DNA of 37,121 nucleotides from Candidatus Omnitrophota bacterium (GTDB taxonomy: Bacteria > Omnitrophota > Gorgyraeia > Zapsychrales > Zapsychraceae), in NCBI GenBank assembly GCA_016214285.1, contig JACROV010000019.1, forward strand, positions 1-37,121, in the 5' to 3' direction. The notes under the pieces are model-generated. The model saw only the letters and a program-made list of their open reading frames with translations, had not been told where the DNA came from and made no database searches. Below, in pieces: positions 1-9,740 of this stretch (its first letter is position 1; every line of letters begins with the position of its first letter). A program made the translations under genes and the position numbers.

Positions 1-2
1 CA

Positions 3-857
3 AATATCCTCAAAGAACTTAAAACCACCAAGAGCTTTATCGATAACAAAGATATGCCGATCTGGTCTTACAACTACAGTTTTATCAAAAATGATCTGGA
101 AACTCGCTATCAACAAAAGGTCGCGTTGCAAACCATCATCAACCGCGCCAAAAAACATGGTTTTTACATCAACCGTTCCAGGAAAACCAAAGTCCATGAC
201 CGCGAGGTCATCACCAATCAGGTCGGCGAATTACTCCAGCACGATTCCTCGCTCCACCTCTGGAGCCCTTATTCAGAAGAAAAATGGTGGCTGATCACGT
301 CTCTGGACGACTTCAGCCGCAGGATCCTTTACGCTATGCTCGTGCCCAGGGATATTGCCTAGCCTCACATCGTCGCTATCCAGACCGTATTCCTAGAGTT
401 TGGCCTGCCGCTGTCCATGTACGTCGATTCCGATTCCATCTTCCGGTTCGTCCGCGGCAGGGATGAGCTGCATTATAAACATCACCAGCTCACCGATGAA
501 TCCATCCCGCAATGGAAACAGGTCGTTCATGACTGCCAGGTCAAAGTCATTCACGCTTTATCACCCCAAGCCAAAGGCAAGATCGAGCGACCCTACGGTT
601 GGCTTCAAGATCACATCGTCCGCATATGCGCCAGAGACAACATCTCAACAATCGCCAAAGCCAATCAAGTCTTGTTCCGCGAGGTCCATGAATACAACTA
701 CAAGCGGGTTCATTCAACGACCGGCGAAATCCCTCATTTTCATTATCAAAGAGCTCTCAGAGAAAAGAAAAATGTCTTCAGGAAATTCTTCGTCCCGCCA
801 CCCTTTAAAAACCTTAAAGACATCTTTTGCTTTAGAATGCCTGGATTTTCCGGATAA
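3..857 (+). pseudogene. DDE integrase-type transposase remnant, interrupted by an in-frame TAG
   Basis: The frame is open from the window edge to a stop at 855-857, broken once by TAG at 360-362. The peptide before it (residues ending VPRDIA) and after it (PHIVAIQTVFLEFG) read as one rve-type catalytic core. The first Asp lies in LDDFSR (near 303-320), the second in YVDSDSIFRF (near 419-445) and the Glu in GKIERPYGW (near 577-603), so the DDE triad is visible. TAG probably replaced TGG (Trp). The N-terminus is outside the window. The C-terminus stops being transposase-like after KDIFCFR near 835, where it runs into the convergent GH5 gene; relatives I recall continue well beyond this point. 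I therefore read it as a nonsense-mutated, 3'-truncated IS481/ISNCY-like element. The exact IS family is not certain. Confidence 0.8.
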
Positions 858-3800
858 GCTCTTCAATGGAATCATTGAAAAAATTCAGTAAAGCATCATT
901 GTATCCGTCATGATTATACATGCCCCAATCCGTCGGGTAATCATGGGCTTTGTATGACCACATGGCCCAGCTCCATCCTTTTTCCTTGAATTTCGTCAAA
1001 TAATAATCCCATACGGCCTTATTATGAAAACCGCTGAATTCCCCGATCATAACCGGGACATTATACGCCGGCTGTTTAACAGCGGCATCAGCTATTTTCC
1101 CATCGATAAAGGCCTGCTGGGCGGGATATTGGACATTAGGGGACGCAGGCGAATCCTCGGGACAGGTCCCACCTTTGTCCGGTGAAAAACAATAGAAATG
1201 AAACTGATACATAACATTGGTCCAGCCGAACGTCAAAGGCTTAGGCAGCGTGTCCCAGTCTTTATTACTCGGCACGCCTTCCATCACGATAAGATGATCA
1301 GGATCATTCGCCCCCGCAGAATTACGGATAGCGGTGAGAATACGGTGATATAAATTCCAAAGGGCCTGATAACCGGCCTGCGGCGTAGGATAATAGGCCG
1401 GGGTAAGAACCCCGAATGGTTCATTGATCAGATCATACCCGGCAATTGTTGTATTATTGCGGTAATGCGTGGCAATGGCCTGCCACAGCTCAACGGTGCG
1501 CTGGCGGTAGATGTCGTTGCTGGGGTCAAAGAGTTTGTTACTGTTGACCTGGCCGGAATGAAAATCGTTGTTTTGTCCGCCGGGGACCCCATGCAAATCC
1601 AAAAGCACATAAATCCCGCGGTCCGCGCAGAAATTGACAATGCGGTCAATTGTGCTGAAGTCAAATGACAAACCAACCCACTGTCCGTTGTCATCCAGTT
1701 CGCGTAGATCCCGGTAATGAATCGGTAAACGCACAAAATTTACACCGGAGTTAAGCAGGATGTCAAAATCGGCTTCCTGAAGATACGTATCATGATAATG
1801 TTCCAAGATATCCGCGGCCTGTTGTGACCCGAACCGAGTCTCCAACAAATTGCGGATGGTCCAATCATCAGGGTAAATATTGCGATTCGAATCACCCAAG
1901 AGCATCCAGGGCTCCAGCAAGGAAAAATTACCCAGGTTCACGCCTTTCAGGACAATGGTCGTACCACTTGTTTTTTTCGTCTTAAGGACTCTGTCTGCGG
2001 CGGTGATGTAGGATGAAGGATCATAGGCCAGCGCCGGACTCCACGCGGTTGATCCTGTTGTAGCACCGCTAGCAGATAGTTTAACGCCACGGACCCGGTA
2101 CCATTTGCCTAGAGTTGCGGTCAAGGGCGATATCCGGAAACCACCTTTATATATTGTCGTCCACATGCCGGTCTTGGCAACGGCTTCCTGAACCTCGTAA
2201 ACGCTCGCCTGGGGGATAAACGTCCATTCGACTTCACCTCGTTCCAGTAATTGTGCGTTTCTGATCAGCACAGGCTTTGGCTGATACACGACAACATCAC
2301 TCCAGTCTGACTGAAAAGGGATCTGGCTCCGGACGGGATTCATTAGGGTTTCCCAACGGACTTTAAACCAGGCCTTGGAAAGTCTTGTTGTCGTGAATGT
2401 TGTCAACGGTCCGGAATAAACAGCTGTCCATGGTCCCTCTGGTCCTTTTGTGCTTTGCTGTAATGTATATACGCCGGCGCCGACAAATGAATTCCAGGCA
2501 ATCGTACCCGAGGACAAATAAGCCGGATTAATGACAAGCTTCGGCTGTTTTGCCGCGCGGATGTCATCGAGATAATAGGTCCCGGGCCAATAAACACGGA
2601 ATTGAATCTTGTTAATATCCGTCAAATTAAAATCCCTAGGCAGCTTGCTAAAAGGCACGGCAAGCTGTGTCCATTGACCGTATTGCGCGACCCGCTGAGT
2701 CCATATCAAATTCGGCCGTTGGTCATCAGGGCGGACATTTGTAGCATTTTCAGTATATTGACCATTGTCAAAAAACTGCACTTCAAGGTTATTCGCCATA
2801 CCATTATACGCTAAAGCGTAAATCCAAAAAGTCAACTGATCAAACTGGGACGGAACCAGATGCGAAGGGTTTAAATCCACGTTCCACTCGGTCTGAAAAG
2901 AACAAGCCTCTTTGGGCTGGCAGCGTTTTTCCTGGGACTTGATTCCGGTACCGGAAAAACTTTTGGCGGCATCAAATTTCCAGGATTGGACACCTTCTTT
3001 AACTGGTATGGAAGCAGCGGAACCGGTCCCGTCCCAGACCCAGGCACAGTCATTACCGGGAGGACAGCTCCACGGTTCAAAAGACTGATAAATGCGGTCT
3101 CTGGCTTCGATCCTGATATCGTCGAAGTAGTATGTCCCCTTGGCCTCGTTTACAAAATTGATCTTGTCCACATGGGCCAAATCAAAATTGGCGGGCAGCT
3201 GCGTAAACAAAACTGACAATTCGGTCCACTGGTTGTATTTTGCCTTTTTTGTCGTGGAGACCTCAAACCCGTCATACCAATTCCCTTGGTCGCGATAATT
3301 CTTTTTGTCAAAAAAACGCACCCGGACATCATGGTCCAAACCATCATTGGCCAAGGCTTTAACCCAAAATGTCAAACGGTCGTGGCGTTGTGGTTCAAAA
3401 TTGACGTTGTAGGTCTGCGTCTGAGCAGGGATTCCCGTCCCGCCGAAATCGATGGTAGGTGAGCTGACGACTTGCCAGGAACGTCTTCCGCTGTGAAACT
3501 GTGTGGTCGACAAAGACACGGTTGCTCCGTTGAGAGGCCACCCGTATTCCGGCGCGCCGTTGGGATTCCCCGGCGGCGGGGGCGTGCCGTTACCATTCTC
3601 GAAATTCTGATAAACAAGCCCCAGAGTGCCCGCGTTATAAAGAGCACGGACACCAAAATCGCTCAAGACACGGTTATAAATGCGCACCTCATCCAAAAGC
3701 CCATTGTAAATGGGAAGGTCCCAGATCCTGCGGCCGACATAAAGGTCAAAACTGGTCTGGGGGGTAAATGAACCGAGGATCTTTGTTTCCGCTAATGCCC

Positions 3801-5040
3801 CGTCGATATACACCCGTCCGACGCCGCTATTGCCATCGTAGGTTACAACAAGATGGTGCCATTCGTTAAAGTGTAAGTCACTGGTGCTGACTACATTATT
3901 TATCTCATTACCGGTGGTATCGACTAAATTTGCCCCGGTCCCTTTTACATTCCACTGGAATCCAATTGTATTGGCCCAAACGTGAACGCCGGCTTTTTGT
4001 CCATCGGAATATTCCAAGATCGGGTTCTGCTGGAAAGTTGGCAACAGGTTCTTGCGCGTATCGTAGGCCTTGTACCAGACGGCAAAAGTCGCTTGCTTGC
4101 CGACGTCAAGGGAAGCGTTGCGCGTAACCTTGATCCAGTCATCAACGCCGTCAAATTCGTAAGCTCCGCCGATTCTTCCGCTATTGACCTTAAAGCTCAC
4201 CCCGCCCGTTACAGTTCCGTTGTTCCATTTACCGCTTTTATCCAAAACCACAGTGCCCTGCGGCGCTTCATCAAAAGGGAAATAAAGGACAAGCCCGTCA
4301 TCATTCCCGGTTGCCAGCGCAATAACTTCCTCAGCCGTCAGGACACGATTGTAGATGCGCACCTCATCGATCCATCCCTTCCAGAACCTTTCCGGATCGG
4401 CGGAATAACCGTTGCCGATGGCGACATTGGTGAAATTCAAAGTAGACGCCAGATATTGTCCTGCTGTCAGAGGCAAATCCGGATGCACTTGCGAATTGGG
4501 ATCCGGATTGGGATTCTTGAATTTTAATTCTCCGTCAAGATATCCATACGCGGAATTCTGGTCCCAGGAATAGACCACATGATACCAGCGCTTGGCCGCC
4601 ATCCCGGAATTCAAAAAATTGCCGCCGCGGCCCAAGCCATGCCCGCCGCCCATAAACTGTCCTTCGGAACTTTCTTCAAACCGTATGCAATCGTCCCATC
4701 CCGCGTAATCCGTCGTAAACGGATTACGCCAATTCTCAACCGTTTCCGCTTTCATCCAGAAAGAAATCGTACCCGTAGGCTGATATCCCAAATTACCGAC
4801 GGAAATATAATTATTTGTTCCGTTGAAATAGTAAGCGCTGCCAAAGCGTCCCTCTTGGGTATAAGTCGCTCCCATGACAGCGGCATGATGGCCCTGGCCG
4901 CTCTGATCGCTGACGGTGCCGCCCTCATCCGCATCAAAAGTATAATGCAGAACCTCTCCCTTGTTAAGTTCAGAGACCGCCTCAGCAGAGACTGTCAGAA
5001 ACAAAAACCCGATGATGAGTAACAATTGTGCATTTTTCAT
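832..5040 (-). CDS. Secreted multimodular GH5 beta-glucanase with two LamG domains
   Basis: This is a 1402-residue secreted polysaccharide-degrading enzyme. Residues 1-21 are a signal peptide with a hydrophobic core and AEA cleavage region. Two LamG/concanavalin-like domains follow (about 28-240 and 250-470), then two similar jelly-roll carbohydrate-binding-like modules (about 475-655 and 660-835), two Fn3-like segments (about 840-1020) and a C-terminal GH5 barrel (about 1025-1400). The barrel has LKGVNLGNF, DLHGVPGGQN, acid/base E1207 in INEPFG and nucleophile E1334 in MIGEFSG. The DLHGxPGxQN form resembles exo-1,3-glucanase-type GH5 enzymes, so a beta-1,3- or mixed-linkage glucan is a plausible substrate (inference). 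The start lies 16 bp after glgP, so it is probably the last gene of that operon. Its stop codon lies inside transposase-derived sequence, so the original C-terminus may have differed by a few residues. Confidence 0.88.
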   Translation of the reverse strand: MKNAQLLLIIGFLFLTVSAEAVSELNKGEVLHYTFDADEGGTVSDQSGQGHHAAVMGATYTQEGRFGSAYYFNGTNNYISVGNLGYQPTGTISFWMKAETVENWRNPFTTDYAGWDDCIRFEESSEGQFMGGGHGLGRGGNFLNSGMAAKRWYHVVYSWDQNSAYGYLDGELKFKNPNPDPNSQVHPDLPLTAGQYLASTLNFTNVAIGNGYSADPERFWKGWIDEVRIYNRVLTAEEVIALATGNDDGLVLYFPFDEAPQGTVVLDKSGKWNNGTVTGGVSFKVNSGRIGGAYEFDGVDDWIKVTRNASLDVGKQATFAVWYKAYDTRKNLLPTFQQNPILEYSDGQKAGVHVWANTIGFQWNVKGTGANLVDTTGNEINNVVSTSDLHFNEWHHLVVTYDGNSGVGRVYIDGALAETKILGSFTPQTSFDLYVGRRIWDLPIYNGLLDEVRIYNRVLSDFGVRALYNAGTLGLVYQNFENGNGTPPPPGNPNGAPEYGWPLNGATVSLSTTQFHSGRRSWQVVSSPTIDFGGTGIPAQTQTYNVNFEPQRHDRLTFWVKALANDGLDHDVRVRFFDKKNYRDQGNWYDGFEVSTTKKAKYNQWTELSVLFTQLPANFDLAHVDKINFVNEAKGTYYFDDIRIEARDRIYQSFEPWSCPPGNDCAWVWDGTGSAASIPVKEGVQSWKFDAAKSFSGTGIKSQEKRCQPKEACSFQTEWNVDLNPSHLVPSQFDQLTFWIYALAYNGMANNLEVQFFDNGQYTENATNVRPDDQRPNLIWTQRVAQYGQWTQLAVPFSKLPRDFNLTDINKIQFRVYWPGTYYLDDIRAAKQPKLVINPAYLSSGTIAWNSFVGAGVYTLQQSTKGPEGPWTAVYSGPLTTFTTTRLSKAWFKVRWETLMNPVRSQIPFQSDWSDVVVYQPKPVLIRNAQLLERGEVEWTFIPQASVYEVQEAVAKTGMWTTIYKGGFRISPLTATLGKWYRVRGVKLSASGATTGSTAWSPALAYDPSSYITAADRVLKTKKTSGTTIVLKGVNLGNFSLLEPWMLLGDSNRNIYPDDWTIRNLLETRFGSQQAADILEHYHDTYLQEADFDILLNSGVNFVRLPIHYRDLRELDDNGQWVGLSFDFSTIDRIVNFCADRGIYVLLDLHGVPGGQNNDFHSGQVNSNKLFDPSNDIYRQRTVELWQAIATHYRNNTTIAGYDLINEPFGVLTPAYYPTPQAGYQALWNLYHRILTAIRNSAGANDPDHLIVMEGVPSNKDWDTLPKPLTFGWTNVMYQFHFYCFSPDKGGTCPEDSPASPNVQYPAQQAFIDGKIADAAVKQPAYNVPVMIGEFSGFHNKAVWDYYLTKFKEKGWSWAMWSYKAHDYPTDWGMYNHDGYNDALLNFFNDSIEELIRKIQAF

Positions 5041-5056
5041 AATTTTTTTTCAATCT

Positions 5057-7084
5057 TTAAGATTTGTGTGGAACAGAATGCCACATCTGGTTACTATATT
5101 GGTTAACCATTCTATGGGTATTAAAAAACGCGCTCTCCTTGACGCAATTGATCATCTTGTCGATCCACGGACTTTGGATATTAACTTCCATATCTTTATA
5201 AGTTTTATAATACAATTTCATCACTTCCCGTAAAACACCATAAAGCGCCGTTGAATCTTCATCGAGGCGTAAATGTTTTTCATCGCCGATCTCCGGCCCC
5301 GCGTGCCGGTACCCGAATATCCAGCCGATATCGCTGCCGGCGGCCTCCACCACCCAGCCATCAAGTGTGGTGACCTGCAAAACACCGTTAAGGATCGCCT
5401 TCATGCCGCTTGTGCCCGACGCTTCAAAAGGCGGCAGCGGGTTATTGAGCCAGACATCCACCGAGTTCGTCAGAAGTTTACCGAAATACGTGTCATAATT
5501 CTCCAGGATCATGACCCTGATCACGTTACGGTGGGCGTTGAGCATATCGATGTGGTCCAGGATCTCGTCGATATGCGCGGCGCCGATGTCATCGTTGGGA
5601 TGGGCCTTGCCGGAAAGGATGATCTGCACGGGGCCGACCTCATTCGCCAATTTGAGGATTTCCTGCGCGTTATGAAAGATCAGGGCCGGACGCTTGTATC
5701 CCGCGATCCGGCGCGCCCAACCGATGGTGAACACGTTGTCCTTTAATTTCCAGCGTTCCAGAACACCGGCCAAATTTTTTTTGTTGACCTGGTGGGCCAG
5801 AAAAATATCCCGGCGAAATTCTTCATTGCCGCGCAGCTCAACGACTTTTGCCAGATTCTCGGGATGGTTCCGCCAATCGCCGAAGGTGGATACATACCGG
5901 TCAAAAAGTCCCGCGAAGCTTTCCGAAATCCACGTGTGGATGTGGATCCCGTTGGTGATAGCCTGAATTTTTGGCGCGAAATCGGGGAACTGCAGGCGCG
6001 TGATCTCGCCGTGTTTTTGCGCGACGGCATTGACCTGCTGGCAATTATTCAAACACATGAACGTCAGATTGATCTGGGACGATGAAGGCGACTCCTTGCC
6101 GAATAATTCGCAGGCCTGCGTGTATGCCTCGGGGAGTATCCGGCCGACGTCTTCAATCCGGAACCGGTCATGCCCCGCGGCGACCGGCGTATGACAGGTA
6201 TAAATGAAATGTCCGCGCCAACGCGCCATTTCGGACTTATCCGGCAAGTTCACGTATTTTTCAACGATGGCCAGAGCCGCGTGGCCTTCGTTCAAATGGT
6301 AACAATCCACCGTGTACCCCAGATTAACCAGGGCTTTCATACCGCCGATCCCCAGGATGGCGCGCTGAAAAATTTTCCACCAAACATCATCACTGCGGTA
6401 AAGCTGATCGGTCAACCGGCGCAAGTCCGGCGCGTTTTGTTCGCAATTGGAATCCAGCAAAATGATCGGACAGGCTTTAGACTTGTCGTGGCTGTACACA
6501 TAATATTTCCACAAACGCAGATGCAGCGGCCCTTCCTTCGTATCGATCGTGACGATGTTCTTCAGCGGGATAAGGCCGGGATAATTGTACGGGTCCCAGG
6601 TCAACGCCTCGGGGATCTGTCCGTGCTTGTACCAGAATTTCTGTTTAAAATATCCTTTGTTCCATAAAATACCGACGCCCGCGACCGAAAACCCAAGATC
6701 GGCCGCGCTTTTCATGGCGTCGCCGGCCAAAACCCCAAGTCCCCCGCCGTAAATAGGGATATCAAGCATCTTATCGATCTGGATCTTGAACAAATAATCG
6801 CACAACCAGTAATTGGAAAAAACTTCGTGGGTGAAGAACTGATTTTCCTCGGGGATAGGCCGGCTCAATTTAAAAGTATTATAAATGCTCGGCGCGATGC
6901 CGAATTCCATGGAAAAATAACCGATGCTCTGGACGCGGGGATCCAGAAGATCGCTTTCGACCTTCAGGACCGGGGCCATCGGGAACCCGAAATAATGTTC
7001 CGGATCGATGTCAGCGGAATAATTTTTATCGAATCCGTTGACGGCGGCGATAAAATTCTTATAGTTCGTGGATTGTTCGGTCAT
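5057..7084 (-). CDS. glgP: Alpha-glucan (glycogen) phosphorylase, short GT35 type
   Basis: This cytosolic enzyme releases glucose-1-phosphate from glycogen or maltodextrin with orthophosphate and pyridoxal phosphate. It has 675 residues, typical of the short bacterial/archaeal type rather than the roughly 800-residue E. coli type. The N-terminal YFSMEFGI and YGGGLGVLAGD segments and the PLP region EASGTSGMKA are clear; K562 is the expected Schiff-base lysine. GWARRIAGYKRP matches the conserved phosphate/glucan region. The ATG at 7084 lies 8 bp after moaC and the stop 16 bp before the GH5 start, so all three are probably cotranscribed. With the GH5 enzyme, the ParA-CBM48 protein and PPDK in this window, it points to glycogen-centred carbon use. 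Confidence 0.95.
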   Translation of the reverse strand: MTEQSTNYKNFIAAVNGFDKNYSADIDPEHYFGFPMAPVLKVESDLLDPRVQSIGYFSMEFGIAPSIYNTFKLSRPIPEENQFFTHEVFSNYWLCDYLFKIQIDKMLDIPIYGGGLGVLAGDAMKSAADLGFSVAGVGILWNKGYFKQKFWYKHGQIPEALTWDPYNYPGLIPLKNIVTIDTKEGPLHLRLWKYYVYSHDKSKACPIILLDSNCEQNAPDLRRLTDQLYRSDDVWWKIFQRAILGIGGMKALVNLGYTVDCYHLNEGHAALAIVEKYVNLPDKSEMARWRGHFIYTCHTPVAAGHDRFRIEDVGRILPEAYTQACELFGKESPSSSQINLTFMCLNNCQQVNAVAQKHGEITRLQFPDFAPKIQAITNGIHIHTWISESFAGLFDRYVSTFGDWRNHPENLAKVVELRGNEEFRRDIFLAHQVNKKNLAGVLERWKLKDNVFTIGWARRIAGYKRPALIFHNAQEILKLANEVGPVQIILSGKAHPNDDIGAAHIDEILDHIDMLNAHRNVIRVMILENYDTYFGKLLTNSVDVWLNNPLPPFEASGTSGMKAILNGVLQVTTLDGWVVEAAGSDIGWIFGYRHAGPEIGDEKHLRLDEDSTALYGVLREVMKLYYKTYKDMEVNIQSPWIDKMINCVKESAFFNTHRMVNQYSNQMWHSVPHKS

Positions 7085-7092
7085 GATGGGTA

Positions 7093-7563
7093 TTATTTGT
7101 CCCGATTGAACGTGCCGCTTTTGCCGCCGCTTTTATGCAGCAACCGGATATCGGAGATCACCATCGCGTGATCGGCCCATTTCATCATGTCGTAGATCGT
7201 CAAGGCCGCCGCGCACGCGGCCGTCAACGCCTCCATCTCGACACCCGTGCGGCCCCGGCAAACGACCTGCGAAATTATCCCGATCGCGTGATCGCTTTCG
7301 CGCGGATCAAAGGCGATCTTCACCTGGCTTAATTCCAACGGATGACACAACGGGACAATGCCCGGCGTCGATTTGGCCGCCATGACACCCGCGATCCGCG
7401 CGGTTTCAAAAACGTCCCCTTTCGGAGACCCCTTGGTCATCAACGCCCGGAAGGCTTTGGGCCCCATTAAAATTCTGGCCGTGGCTTTCGCGATCCGCCT
7501 GGTCACCGCCTTGGCGCTGATATCCACCATTCCCGCGAACTTTTTATTTTGCTTCTTTTTCAT
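7093..7563 (-). CDS. moaC: Cyclic pyranopterin monophosphate synthase MoaC
   Basis: MoaC acts after MoaA in molybdenum cofactor synthesis, forming cyclic pyranopterin monophosphate. The 156-residue protein shows the family hallmarks MVDIS near the N-terminus, VPLCHPL, GRTGVEMEALTA and IYDMMKW (catalytic Asp region), with a Lys/Gly-rich C-terminus KSGGKSG. The start ATG overlaps the stop of the upstream TMTC-like gene as ATGA (7560-7563), implying translational coupling. No other moa, moe or mob gene is in the window, and its neighbours are carbohydrate genes, so its placement is unexpected. Identity is secure; whether the cell makes Moco cannot be judged here. Confidence 0.95.
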   Translation of the reverse strand: MKKKQNKKFAGMVDISAKAVTRRIAKATARILMGPKAFRALMTKGSPKGDVFETARIAGVMAAKSTPGIVPLCHPLELSQVKIAFDPRESDHAIGIISQVVCRGRTGVEMEALTAACAAALTIYDMMKWADHAMVISDIRLLHKSGGKSGTFNRDK

Positions 7564-9233
7564 GGATACTTGCCAAAACGATTAAAATATTTTTCCGTCA
7601 AGGCGTCCCGTTCGTGTTGATACGCCTGCGGATCCGCGGCGATTGCCTTGTCATAAAAATCTAAAATCTGGAGATACATACCTTCATGATCCGGACTGAT
7701 GGCAATGGCCTTATTAAAAGCTTTCGTTGCCTGCGCGTATTGCCCCTCCCGGTCATGCAATAATCCCAGCTGAAAATACGCGTCAACATGTCCGCCGTCA
7801 AGTTCGATTGTCCTGTTGAAATAAATTCGGGCAAGAGAAACATCCCCTCGGCACTCGGCCAATTGACCTAGATGAAAATACGCCTGGGCGTAATCGGGTT
7901 TTATGGCGATCGCCTTATGCAAATAATCCTCGGCCATCCGGATTTTGCCGGAATTATTCTCGAAACCCGAATCCTGCATATACGCCTGGGCGAGTTTGTT
8001 GTAAATGAGCGCCGTTGCGGCCTGGCTTTGATGACGCAACTGATGTTCCCATAAAGAAGCCCCATTATACCACACGCGGGATTGCCGGGCCGTCTGAAAA
8101 AACAAAAAACTCAATACCGTTGCTCCGGCGAGCAAGAGCCCTGTTCTGGCAAAGGGAACATTCCGGAAACGATCCCAAAGATTTACGGAGGAATTTCCCA
8201 ACAACATACACCAGCCCAGCATCGGGAGGTAAAGAAAACGGTCGCCGACAACATTAAGCCCCACATTATAGTCCGCGCGCAGCAGAAAAAAGATCGAAAA
8301 GATATAAAATAAATTGGCAAAGACGAATAACCGGTTCTTCCTGAAATACCACAAGCTTGCCAGCAAGACGATGAATAGGAGAACTGAAACGGCATAAACG
8401 GGATTGCTCAGGGCTACCGGCGCTGGCGAATGATAGATCAAAACAAAATAATCAGGATAAAACATCTTTTGAATATAAAACACAAAGCACCATATCCCGG
8501 TGAGAACAGATCCGGGAAATTTAATGACCTGGGTATGCATCAGAAGCGCATAAGTGACCCAAGCGACCGGAAACACCGCAAGCCCGCAATATATTTTCTC
8601 CACGCAAGAGCGTATCGTCAACTTGCGCCGGAAAAACCAGTCGAGGAGAAACAATATCCCTGGCAAACTCAACGCTGAAGGTTTAGCCATGATGCTCAAA
8701 AATCCAAAAAAAAGCGTCAGCCCAAACGCCCATCCCGCGCGATATGTGGACGACTCCTTTAGCGTACGAAGATGATCCAGATAACGCAAGATTGCCAGCA
8801 TATAAAAGAAAGCATACAAGACATCTTTTCGCTCGGTGACCCAAGCCACCGATTCGACATGAGTCGGATGCAGCCCGAAGATCAGGGCGGCCATCCCTGC
8901 GGCCGGCACAGATAATCCGCAGCGCAGGCAAAACAAAAAGGCCATCATGGTCACCGCTAGATGTAGCAGCAGATTATCCAGATGGTAGACAAACGGATCG
9001 GCCCTGAAGAAATGATACTCCAGGGCAAAGGAAAGCGACGTCAACGGGATATAGATCCCGTTGACGGTCGTCGTAAATATGTCTCTGACATTGATGGGAT
9101 GGACAAACGGGTTCTCCAGCAGGTGCGCGTCATCATCCCAATTGACAAACTTGTTGTTCAGGGAAGGGCCGTACGCGAGGATGACGACCGCGGCCACACC
9201 CGCCATAGCCGCCAGGATATACCGGTTATTCAT
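7560..9233 (-). CDS. TMTC-like GT-C membrane glycosyltransferase with C-terminal TPRs
   Basis: A polytopic membrane protein (557 residues) with about 10 hydrophobic segments followed by about three TPR units from roughly residue 400. The N-terminal [10 protein letters not shown] (acidic loop after TM1), [23 protein letters not shown] and [20 protein letters not shown] are shared with TMTC-type O-mannosyltransferases and bacterial GT-C relatives, which use polyprenyl-phosphate sugars on the outer face of the membrane. Acceptor and sugar are unknown. I chose the ATG at 9233, because extension to 9257 needs a TTG start; GGAA lies 6 nt upstream. The start overlaps the end of the RF-1-domain gene by 8 bp and the stop overlaps moaC by 4 bp. 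A longer paralogue is at 27366-29810. Confidence 0.82.
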   Translation of the reverse strand: MNNRYILAAMAGVAAVVILAYGPSLNNKFVNWDDDAHLLENPFVHPINVRDIFTTTVNGIYIPLTSLSFALEYHFFRADPFVYHLDNLLLHLAVTMMAFLFCLRCGLSVPAAGMAALIFGLHPTHVESVAWVTERKDVLYAFFYMLAILRYLDHLRTLKESSTYRAGWAFGLTLFFGFLSIMAKPSALSLPGILFLLDWFFRRKLTIRSCVEKIYCGLAVFPVAWVTYALLMHTQVIKFPGSVLTGIWCFVFYIQKMFYPDYFVLIYHSPAPVALSNPVYAVSVLLFIVLLASLWYFRKNRLFVFANLFYIFSIFFLLRADYNVGLNVVGDRFLYLPMLGWCMLLGNSSVNLWDRFRNVPFARTGLLLAGATVLSFLFFQTARQSRVWYNGASLWEHQLRHQSQAATALIYNKLAQAYMQDSGFENNSGKIRMAEDYLHKAIAIKPDYAQAYFHLGQLAECRGDVSLARIYFNRTIELDGGHVDAYFQLGLLHDREGQYAQATKAFNKAIAISPDHEGMYLQILDFYDKAIAADPQAYQHERDALTEKYFNRFGKYP

Positions 9234-9645
9234 AGCGTTCCATGGTCTTCCTGTCAATTTTCCGGCGGGCCGTCTTTTTTACGGAACGGTAATGTTTCTG
9301 CTCGAGGATCTCCTCTTTAAGCGCCGTGGTACGCTTGCGCCGTTGCCGCCGTTCTTTCTCCCTCTGCTGGATGACTTTCAGCCGTTCGGTCTTCCTTTGA
9401 TGCTCGATCTTGTCCAGAATAAGCCGGCGCGCCTTATGCCGGTTGATCCGCTGCGAACGCTCTTCCTGGCATTTGACCCGGATACCGGTCGGAACATGAA
9501 ATAAAACGACGCACGTCGAGGTCTTGTTGACGTTCTGTCCACCGGGCCCGGAGGCGCGGACAAACGCCTCCTTGATATCTTTTTCATAAACGCCCAATTG
9601 GCGCATCCGCCGCTTTAACTCATTTTCCTTTCTCGTTTCCAGCAT
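9226..9645 (-). CDS. RF-1-domain protein with GGQ motif, ribosome-rescue-like
   Basis: The 139-residue protein has [14 protein letters not shown] near residues 31-44, the GGQ motif (G35-G36-Q37) that triggers peptidyl-tRNA hydrolysis in class I release factors. [14 protein letters not shown] follows, typical of RF-1-domain proteins. There is no codon-recognition domain, and the C-terminal half is very basic with a long helix, as in ArfB/YaeJ and mitochondrial C12orf65-type factors, whose tails bind the empty mRNA channel. A stalled-ribosome rescue role is therefore likely (family inference). TGGGAGGAAA lies 8 nt before the ATG, a strong ribosome-binding site. The stop overlaps the start of the TMTC-like gene. 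Confidence 0.88.
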   Translation of the reverse strand: MLETRKENELKRRMRQLGVYEKDIKEAFVRASGPGGQNVNKTSTCVVLFHVPTGIRVKCQEERSQRINRHKARRLILDKIEHQRKTERLKVIQQREKERRQRRKRTTALKEEILEQKHYRSVKKTARRKIDRKTMERYE

Positions 9646-9740
9646 TACTATTTCCTCCCATGCTTTTTATATAACACAGCCGCCCATCCCTTGCCCTTAA
9701 TAATTTTTAACGTACGCAATAATGGATATTTTCGATTTGC

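Noticed and set aside
3982-4527. 181-residue plus-strand open frame
   Set aside because: It lies wholly inside the GH5 gene on the opposite strand, has no recognisable motif and no ribosome-binding site.
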